From Sipunculus nudus (lineage: Eukaryota; Annelida; Sipuncula; Golfingiida; Sipunculidae), in assembly GCA_026874595.1 (NCBI GenBank), contig CM049306.1, positions 62,376,019 through 62,440,018 of the forward strand: a DNA stretch of 64,000 nucleotides, in the 5' to 3' direction. Positions 57,094-64,000 of this stretch are shown piece by piece (position 1 is the first letter of the stretch; the number at the start of each line of letters is the position of its first letter). The notes below the pieces were generated by a model. That model ran no database searches. It was not told the origin of the DNA and saw nothing but the letters and a program-made list of their open reading frames with translations. The position numbers and the translations under genes are program-made.

Positions 57094-57316
57094 AAAAGAA
57101 AGAAGGTAAGGAGAGCAAAGCATTAGCACTGTATGACGAGTATATGAGTAGTTTGACATCTTAAGCATTAGTTTATGCTTCTTACAGCTAATTAATTATC
57201 ATCATCACAAATAGTATAATCAGCAATATCTTAATACATGTAATATATGTAATACAACTCTTCCAAAGGACAAAACATGTCCGAGGCTATAACAAGAGTC
57301 AATCATCAGATCAAAA

Positions 57317-59077
57317 TTAATGACGTCTCGATAACGTATCAGCGATTATGTTATCGGAGCCCTTGATGTGTTTGATAACTAGGTTAAACTCTGACAGGGC
57401 TAGACTCCATCTCATTAATCTCTGATTATTATTCTTCATCTTATGAAGAAATGTTATGGGATTATGATCTGTATAAACAGTTATATCATACGGCGTAGAG
57501 CCCAAATATACTTCAAAGTGCTGTAACGCCATCAATAGTGACAGAGTTTCCTTTTCAATAGTAGAATAATTCTTTTGACGAGGTAAAAATTTCTTTGAAT
57601 AGTAGCAAACCGGATGACTTATGTTAAAGTCATCGTCTTGGATGAGCACAGCGCCTACACCGCAATCGCTGGCATCCGTCATGAGAGAAAACGGTTTATC
57701 AAAATTTGGAGCCTGTAACACAGGTGCACTTTGTAATATAGCTTTGGCTCTTTCAAAAGCATTTTGACAGTTTTTATTCCAATGGAATTTTCTGTCCTTT
57801 TTCAATAGGTCCGTTAACGGATTTACAACTTCTGCAAAGTTCTGACAAAATTTCCTGTAATACCCAGTCATTCCTAAGAATCGTATTAGTTCCTTGCGAT
57901 TAGTAGGAACTGGAAATTCTACGATAGCAGATACTTTACTGGCAATTGGTTTTACACAACCTTGACCTACTTCGTGCCCTAAATATGTTACAGTTGCACG
58001 ACAAAAATCACTCTTGGCAAGATTAACTGTCAATCCTGCTTTTTTCAGTCTCTCAAAGAGTTCTACCAAACTTTGTTTATGATCTTCCCATATGTGATTG
58101 TATACAACAACATCATCAATATAGCAAGTACAGTTATCTAAGCCAGATAATACACAATTCATAAGTCTCATGAAGCAGGCTGGCGCATTTTTCATTCCGA
58201 AGGGCATAACTTTGTACTGGAACAAACCGTTTGGCGTTACAAACGCAGATATTTGCTTAGCCCGTTCGGTAAGAGGTACCTGCCAATAACCTTTTAACAG
58301 ATCTAACTTGCTAATATACGTAGCAGATCCAATCCTATCAATGCAATCTTCCACTCTGGGCAAAGGGTAAGTATCTGTTATTGTTACAGTGTTAACTTTT
58401 CGATAGTCTGTACAAAATCTGTAGGTCATATCAGGCTTCTTTATCAACAAACATGGGGAACTCCAGGCACTACTGCTGTTTTCAATAATATCATTCTCTA
58501 TCATATACTTTATTTCATTCTTTATGGCTTGTAACTTTTGGGGACCAGCTCTATATGGTGCCTGTTTAATAGGGGAAGCATCTCCAATGTCTTCATCATG
58601 CTGTAGTACATTAGTTCTACTGGGGACATCAGGAAATAAAGAGTCATATTTTATCAGGATTTCCTTCAACTCTGATAACTGATCGAAATCCAAATGTGAC
58701 AATTTCTGATTTAAATTATTTAAAATATCAGAGTTGTTCAGTTTTACAGGATGTTCAGTTTTCTTCATGAGAACATCCTCGGCATTCTTTTCAGTTTCTT
58801 TAATGAGTACCAAATTTGTTTGGGGAGGACTAGATTGACATGTTTCCGCTGATCTGTCATGATATTCTTTCAACATATTTATATGACAAAGTTGTTGCGA
58901 CTTTCTACGATCAGGAGTATCAATCACATAATTCAAATCTGATTTCTTCTCAACAACTTTGTATGGTCCAGAGTATTTTGCTTGCAGGGGATGTCCTGGA
59001 ATTGGGAATAATACCAGAACTTTATCACCAGGTTTAAATTCTCTTTTTGTCGTCTTTTTGTCATACCATACTTTCAT
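57317..59077 (-). CDS. pol: Retrotransposon pol, distal part: integrase C-terminus, RT, RNase H
   Basis: 586-codon open frame, in the same frame as the upstream gag-pol ORF and separated from it by a stop codon at 59084-59086. Domains in order: the integrase C-terminal GPY-type module (GPY at about 37-39), reverse transcriptase (about 165-345; TDYRKVN and the catalytic YIDD at 319-322), then RNase H (D468, E508, D537, D580). The RT and RNase H follow the integrase, whereas Ty3/gypsy elements normally have integrase last. The starting methionine at 59077 is simply the first Met after the stop, not a likely native start. The stop codon probably disables this copy unless read through. Confidence 0.95.
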   Translation of the reverse strand: MKVWYDKKTTKREFKPGDKVLVLFPIPGHPLQAKYSGPYKVVEKKSDLNYVIDTPDRRKSQQLCHINMLKEYHDRSAETCQSSPPQTNLVLIKETEKNAEDVLMKKTEHPVKLNNSDILNNLNQKLSHLDFDQLSELKEILIKYDSLFPDVPSRTNVLQHDEDIGDASPIKQAPYRAGPQKLQAIKNEIKYMIENDIIENSSSAWSSPCLLIKKPDMTYRFCTDYRKVNTVTITDTYPLPRVEDCIDRIGSATYISKLDLLKGYWQVPLTERAKQISAFVTPNGLFQYKVMPFGMKNAPACFMRLMNCVLSGLDNCTCYIDDVVVYNHIWEDHKQSLVELFERLKKAGLTVNLAKSDFCRATVTYLGHEVGQGCVKPIASKVSAIVEFPVPTNRKELIRFLGMTGYYRKFCQNFAEVVNPLTDLLKKDRKFHWNKNCQNAFERAKAILQSAPVLQAPNFDKPFSLMTDASDCGVGAVLIQDDDFNISHPVCYYSKKFLPRQKNYSTIEKETLSLLMALQHFEVYLGSTPYDITVYTDHNPITFLHKMKNNNQRLMRWSLALSEFNLVIKHIKGSDNIIADTLSRRH

Positions 59078-59083
59078 TTTGTT

Positions 59084-62000
59084 TTAAGCTTTCTTTAAAT
59101 GTTCTTGGGCGATTTCATTTGCCCTACTTAATTTCTCCTTGAATTCCTGAACATATTTTAACAAGCTACTTTGAGAACTGTTTTCCATCCAAGTGTCTTT
59201 TAACACCGCCAGGGGGCCTCTTACACAGTGCCCATACACTAATTCAAAAGGGCTAAACCCTAAGCTTTCTTGCACTGCTTCTCGGGCTGCAAATATCAAA
59301 AAGGGTAAACCCTCATCCCACTGGTTCCCAGTGTCCAGACAATAAGCTCTAATCATGTTTTTGAGAGTTTGGTGAAATCGCTCTAGAGCACCTTGACTCT
59401 CAGGATGGTAGGCACTGGATTTGTAGTGTTTTATGCCTAGCTCTGCCATAACCTGGGCAAATATATTTGACATGAAATTTGAACCTTGATCCGTTTGTAT
59501 TGTTCTTGGTAAGCCAAAAGTAGTAAAAAATTTAACCAGAGCTTCAACAATTTTCTTTGCAGATATAGTTCTAAGAGGAATAGCTTCTGGAAATCTAGTT
59601 GCAGTACACATGATTGTTAGAACATATTCATTGCCATGTTTAGTTTTTCTTAGCGGTCCTACACAGTCAAGTATTACTGATTCAAACGCATCATGTGTTG
59701 CTGGTATGGGCGAGAGTGGCGCAGGACTAATTTGGTGGGTTGGTTTTCCAATCATTTGACACACATGACAAGTTTTACAGTATTTCGCCACGTCTCGTTT
59801 TAACTTGGGCCAATAGAAGTGTTGGAGAATTTTGTGTTTGGTTTTCCTGACACCCAAATGTCCTGCCATAGGATGATCATGTGCAAGTTTTAAGATTTCT
59901 GGGCGATACTCGGGGGGAACTACAATTTGATAAAGAGTATTCCACGTTTCGTCCGCTGGTGTGGTGGGAGGTCTATATTTTCTGACTAGTACATCATTCT
60001 GTAAGGTGAAACAAGTTGGAACTTTATCTGCTTCCTCTTTAGTCAAGGCATTTTCTCTAAGGGAGGCAATATCAGAATCTTTCTTTTGCATTTCTATCAA
60101 ATCATCAGTTTTCATGCTAACTTCTACATTCTTTACACTCCTATCCTTTAACTGTTCATGCCCATTTTGATCAGGCGATTTCACGCCGTTTGTACTCCTT
60201 TGGAGATTTCTATTCAGGGTCTGTTTGCCCTGGACTACATTTGTAGTCGAGTCCTTTGGACTGGGTGTGCCACTTGGGTCACATGCGGGCGATTTAATAT
60301 TTACTCGCGTAACGGGCTTTAAGCCACTGACGTCATCGTTAGAATGCGCCATAAAGGTTTGCGAGAGGTCAAGTACAGAACTCTCTGGTTTCAGACTTGC
60401 CTTTTTACTCATCGCTCGAGTCACTACACAGCCTGGAAATACGCCCGGAAACTCCTGCTGGAGCAGGTCTGTGTCCCTATCAGTGCTCGGCAATTTTGTC
60501 ATTCTGGGATCAATTTTCACTCTGTCACCAGCTAAATCGTTGCCTAGGAGGAGCGAAACGCCCTCTACTGGCAACTTTGAACAAACTCCTACAGTTACAA
60601 ATTCAGAGACTAAATCAGATTCTAGTTTCACTCTGTGTAATGGAACTTCTAAAAATTCCGAATTAACGCCCTGGACTAGAACTGAACACCCCGCGTAACT
60701 CTCTTGAGAGAAGGGAAGAACAGATTTCAAAACGAGGCTTTGGGTTGCCCCGGTATCCCTTAAGATTTTAACACGGGCCTTTCTTGCATGGTTACCCTCT
60801 AACTGAACAAAGCCATCTGACACAAAGGGCTGAAAGCTCTCGTGGACAGGGCTTTGTGTTTCACCTTTAGTCTCTAGTTTACTGGGCATTGTTACCGGTT
60901 TCATGCTCTGCGTAACAGTTAACGCATTAGGTTTAGGCTTACTTTGACCGTATCTTTTTCTATAACACTCAGATTCTGTATGCCCCTTGAACTCACAGAA
61001 TGTACAATATTTGGGTCCAGTCCTAGGTTGTCCCTCTTTATGTTGAGCAGGAGAGTCAGATTGACTTTTATACTGGGGTTTACCATGATCGGACTGTGGT
61101 TGTCCTGAGCCGGAGTGACCCCGATAGTAGGGACTACCCTTTCTCCGACCCAGTTTTGGGCTTTTGCTACCCTCTCTTTTCTCACCATACCTCCTCCTGT
61201 GACTGGTATAACTGGGGCGGTGCGTCAAGGCAAATTCATCTGCCAGGACACCAGCCTCGTTTACATTCCTTACTTTATGTTCATCCAAAAATATTTTAAT
61301 GTCACTACGGATATGCCTTTTGAACTCTTCTATCAAAATTAGTTGTTTGAGTTTTTCAAAATCCTGATCAATTTTCATAGACTGACACCATCTATTAAAT
61401 GCACTTTCTTTGTCTCTAGCATATTCAACATGAGATTGATTTTCTCTTTTGGTGGCATTCCTAAATTTTAAGCGATACGCTTCGGGGACTAATTCATAGG
61501 CTCTCAGAATGACCTCTTTTACAGTGTCGTAATCCCTGCATTGTTCGTCTGTGAGCGCAGTGTAAACGTCCTGTGCACGACCAACCAGAACGCTTTGTAA
61601 CAACAGGGTCCACTGGCCTTTAGGCCAAGCCATTAAAGTGGCCACCCGTTCAAAGTAACTGAAATAACGCTCCACTTCGTTTTCATTGAAGGGAGGTACT
61701 TTTGTCGAATTTCTGAATAGGAATTCAGACGGCTCATGTGCTTTACGATTTTGAGGATTTTGTAACTCTAACTCTTTCAACTTAATTTGCGTTTCTCTTT
61801 CGATTTCACATCTACGGATTTCTGTTTCATATTTCAATTTATCTGTTTCAACTTGAGCTTCATATTTCAATTTAAGTTCATACTTTCTCAATTCTAGTTC
61901 TATCGGGTCAATAGCCGTTGCCCCAAGAGGTTCCTTAATAGGTTTTTCCTCCAAATCAGATTCCTCTTTACTTTCTACATCGCCATATAAGGATTTCTTA

Positions 62001-62158
62001 AGTACATTTCTTAAACCCTCTACAGTGCATACATCCATGATGTCAATATTTAAATGTAGAGCAACAATTTCAAGTTCATTTTTCTTTAACGTATACAATA
62101 AGCTCCTATTTTCTCTTAATTGTGGTATAATTTCATTTGGTTTAAATTCCGTACCCAT
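59084..62158 (-). CDS. gag-pol: Retrotransposon gag-pol, proximal part: gag, protease, integrase
   Basis: 1024-codon frame. A coiled, charged N-terminal region (about 85-135) precedes a capsid-like region (about 150-310), of which 225-312 resembles a SCAN domain. A single CCHC zinc knuckle (C385, C388, H393, C398) follows, then a retropepsin-type protease (DTG at 468-470), a linker, the integrase zinc finger (H762/H767, C797, C800) and integrase core (D831, D890, E926, a D,D35E arrangement). It ends at a TAA (59084-59086) where the partial copy at 63 kb has a glutamine codon, so this is a nonsense change rather than a designed stop. Gag and pol are in one frame with no frameshift site. The first Met, about 140 bp after the primer site, is the natural start. 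Confidence 0.95.
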   Translation of the reverse strand: MGTEFKPNEIIPQLRENRSLLYTLKKNELEIVALHLNIDIMDVCTVEGLRNVLKKSLYGDVESKEESDLEEKPIKEPLGATAIDPIELELRKYELKLKYEAQVETDKLKYETEIRRCEIERETQIKLKELELQNPQNRKAHEPSEFLFRNSTKVPPFNENEVERYFSYFERVATLMAWPKGQWTLLLQSVLVGRAQDVYTALTDEQCRDYDTVKEVILRAYELVPEAYRLKFRNATKRENQSHVEYARDKESAFNRWCQSMKIDQDFEKLKQLILIEEFKRHIRSDIKIFLDEHKVRNVNEAGVLADEFALTHRPSYTSHRRRYGEKREGSKSPKLGRRKGSPYYRGHSGSGQPQSDHGKPQYKSQSDSPAQHKEGQPRTGPKYCTFCEFKGHTESECYRKRYGQSKPKPNALTVTQSMKPVTMPSKLETKGETQSPVHESFQPFVSDGFVQLEGNHARKARVKILRDTGATQSLVLKSVLPFSQESYAGCSVLVQGVNSEFLEVPLHRVKLESDLVSEFVTVGVCSKLPVEGVSLLLGNDLAGDRVKIDPRMTKLPSTDRDTDLLQQEFPGVFPGCVVTRAMSKKASLKPESSVLDLSQTFMAHSNDDVSGLKPVTRVNIKSPACDPSGTPSPKDSTTNVVQGKQTLNRNLQRSTNGVKSPDQNGHEQLKDRSVKNVEVSMKTDDLIEMQKKDSDIASLRENALTKEEADKVPTCFTLQNDVLVRKYRPPTTPADETWNTLYQIVVPPEYRPEILKLAHDHPMAGHLGVRKTKHKILQHFYWPKLKRDVAKYCKTCHVCQMIGKPTHQISPAPLSPIPATHDAFESVILDCVGPLRKTKHGNEYVLTIMCTATRFPEAIPLRTISAKKIVEALVKFFTTFGLPRTIQTDQGSNFMSNIFAQVMAELGIKHYKSSAYHPESQGALERFHQTLKNMIRAYCLDTGNQWDEGLPFLIFAAREAVQESLGFSPFELVYGHCVRGPLAVLKDTWMENSSQSSLLKYVQEFKEKLSRANEIAQEHLKKA

Positions 62159-62293
62159 ATTTGCAAAGTATCAAGATAACGTGTCTGAGAAATATCCGAG
62201 TTCAATTGTAGTTAAATACTAGTTCAATAACTAGAAGTTATAGAGACCACTGTGAAATTTTACATCCAAATGTAGCCGTTATTACGAAATACA

Positions 62294-62313
62294 GAGTCTC
62301 GTCGCGGTCGCCA
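62294..62313 (-). other. Primer-binding site, tRNA-Arg type
   Basis: Minus strand TGGCGACCGCGAC followed by a partial match, three bases inside the 5' LTR end. TGGCGACC... is the kind of primer site used with tRNA-Arg by elements such as 412/mdg1. The tRNA identity rests on memory of tRNA-Arg 3' ends and should be checked. Confidence 0.65.
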
Positions 62314-62316
62314 TTA

Positions 62317-62741
62317 TGTTACGGTCCCTTTTCACACCAAACAACTTAGGCCGAACCGTAACACATATGCTCAGACACGTTCTCTTCAAATGAATACGTA
62401 ACCAAAATATGGGAGCAAAAACAGTGCTATATTCCTATATCACAATATTTACAATCGTACACAAATAATATAATAGTCAATACATAACGTAATTTATAAC
62501 CAAGTCTCTGACGAAAACTGAGTCTCTAAATAACGAACTGTAACGAAATACTTAACTGAATCCGGTATACGAGAAACTGAAGTCCATCATCAACACATAA
62601 TTCGGGCACACACAAAACTGAAGTCCTGTATTAATCCATGTGGCACCAAACAAACATAAAGTCTCTCCTCTTCCTAAATAATAAAGTTCATGGCGTGGTT
62701 CATGGCATTCCGTGGGCTTGGGGACCAAGAGCCCACGGTCA
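62317..62741 (-). mobile_element. Truncated 5' LTR
   Basis: 425 bp equivalent to 56350-56774. In element orientation this keeps the 3' (R/U5-side) part and lacks about 308 bp of the 5' side, where an LTR promoter usually lies. The break is directly joined to integrase-coding sequence of another copy at 62742. Confidence 0.88.
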
Positions 62742-63628
62742 GGAGATCAGGTGTATCAATCACATAATTCAAATCTGATTTCTTCTCAACAACTTTGTAT
62801 GGTCCAGAGTATTTTGCTTGCAGGGGATGTCCTGGAATTGGGAATAATACCAGAACTTTATCACCAGGTTTAAATTCTCTTTTTGTCGTCTTTTTGTCAT
62901 ACCATACTTTCATTTTGTTTTGGGCTTTCTTTAAATGTTCTTGGGCGATTTCATTTGCCCTACTTAATTTCTCCTTGAATTCCTGAACATATTTTAACAA
63001 GCTACTTTGAGAACTGTTTTCCATCCAAGTGTCTTTTAACACCGCCAGGGGGCCTCTTACACAGTGCCCATACACTAATTCAAAAGGGCTAAACCCTAAG
63101 CTTTCTTGCACTGCTTCTCGGGCTGCAAATATCAAAAAGGGTAAACCCTCATCCCACTGGTTCCCAGTGTCCAGACAATAAGCTCTAATCATGTTTTTGA
63201 GAGTTTGGTGAAATCGCTCTAGAGCACCTTGACTCTCAGGATGGTAGGCACTGGATTTGTAGTGTTTTATGCCTAGCTCTGCCATAACCTGGGCAAATAT
63301 ATTTGACATGAAATTTGAACCTTGATCCGTTTGTATTGTTCTTGGTAAGCCAAAAGTAGTAAAAAATTTAACCAGAGCTTCAACAATTTTCTTTGCAGAT
63401 ATAGTTCTAAGAGGAATAGCTTCTGGAAATCTAGTTGCAGTACACATGATTGTTAGAACATATTCATTGCCATGTTTAGTTTTTCTTAGCGGTCCTACAC
63501 AGTCAAGTATTACTGATTCAAACGCATCATGTGTTGCTGGTATGGGCGAGAGTGGCGCAGGACTAATTTGGTGGGTTGGTTTTCCAATCATTTGACACAC
63601 ATGACAAGTTTTACAGTATTTCGCCACG
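62742..63628 (-). pseudogene. Partial second copy of the retrotransposon integrase region
   Basis: Nearly identical to about 58910-59796 of the full element, covering the integrase zinc finger CxxC, core (D, D, E) and GPY module. It begins abruptly inside the zinc-finger region and ends in LTR sequence, giving a 317-codon chimeric frame (62674-63627). It keeps a sense codon where the full copy has its stop. Both ends are rearrangement junctions, so it is a fragment. Confidence 0.9.
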
Positions 63629-63766
63629 TTACGTTATGTATTGACTATTATATTATTTGTGTACGATTGTAAATATTGTGATATAGGAATATAGCACTGT
63701 TTTTGCTCCCATATTTTGGTTACGTATTCATTTGAAGAGAACGTGTCTGAGCATATGTGTTACGGT
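63629..63766 (+). repeat. Inverted LTR fragment, left arm of a 138-bp inverted repeat
   Basis: Reverse complement of part of the LTR (63796-63933). By eye the 138-bp arms match throughout, with a 29-bp spacer (63767-63795). Confidence 0.92.
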
Positions 63767-64000
63767 CCCTTTTCACACCAAACAACTTAGGCCGAACCGT
63801 AACACATATGCTCAGACACGTTCTCTTCAAATGAATACGTAACCAAAATATGGGAGCAAAAACAGTGCTATATTCCTATATCACAATATTTACAATCGTA
63901 CACAAATAATATAATAGTCAATACATAACGTAATTTATAACCAAGTCTCTGACGAAAACTGAGTCTCTAAATAACGAACTGTAACGAAATACTTAACTGA
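63758..64000 (-). mobile_element. Third LTR copy, truncated by the window edge
   Basis: Starts TGTTACGG like the other LTRs and continues to the end of the window, equivalent to 56350-56592. It may belong to a further element beyond the window or to the rearranged cluster. Confidence 0.9.

Noticed and set aside
60225-60698. 157-aa plus-strand ORF inside the retrotransposon
   Set aside because: Shadow of the minus-strand gag-pol frame.

Overview
The window is eukaryotic nuclear DNA from an invertebrate animal, most likely a mollusc and plausibly a bivalve. It is AT-rich and gene-poor, genes are split by GT/AG introns, and repeats dominate: TA microsatellites, tetranucleotide tracts, MITE-like elements, a tRNA-derived SINE and a Ty3/gypsy-type element. 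The cys-loop receptor and the short TRIM-like gene belong to families known to be expanded in bivalves and gastropods. The taxon is inferred; no sequence here proves it.

Layout. 1-1,830 is a tandem repeat built around the palindrome GGTGGCGCCACC. 1,831-14,733 has no gene I can support, apart from one weak candidate exon (9,608-9,737) and one promoter-like spot (12,287-12,436). 14,734-16,794 holds a TTAA-flanked inverted-repeat element, an LTR-like segment with a tRNA-Pro-type primer site, and a tRNA-derived fragment. 17,047-18,165 is an intact RING/B-box/coiled-coil (TRIM-like) ORF on the plus strand. 18,720-23,482 holds two modular, Helentron/HINE-like non-autonomous elements.

25,878-46,340 is a complete nicotinic acetylcholine receptor alpha-type subunit gene on the plus strand: five coding exons, predicted 534 residues, with signal peptide, ligand-binding loops, Cys-loop, vicinal cysteines and four membrane helices. 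Its M2 helix has asparagine at the normally leucine 9' gate position. Its 14.7-kb first intron is packed with minisatellites, MITEs and palindrome-bearing repeats; its short second intron is about half SINE.

46,341-56,349 is gene-free repeat sequence. It includes a 2.0-kb TA-flanked inverted-repeat element inserted in an older palindrome repeat, a 40-bp minisatellite interrupted by a TTAA-flanked MITE, and a recent 113-bp tandem duplication.

56,350-64,000 is a minus-strand gypsy-type LTR retrotransposon with copia-like domain order (gag, protease, integrase, reverse transcriptase, RNase H) and a SCAN-like gag segment, as in the GMR1-like lineage. It has one nonsense codon, a truncated 5' LTR, a second partial integrase copy and a 138-bp inverted LTR repeat.

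The two host genes have no visible functional link. The most unusual signals are the palindrome shared by otherwise unlike repeat families, the M2 change in the receptor, and the retrotransposon organisation. I did not find clear evidence of an entirely new biological system.
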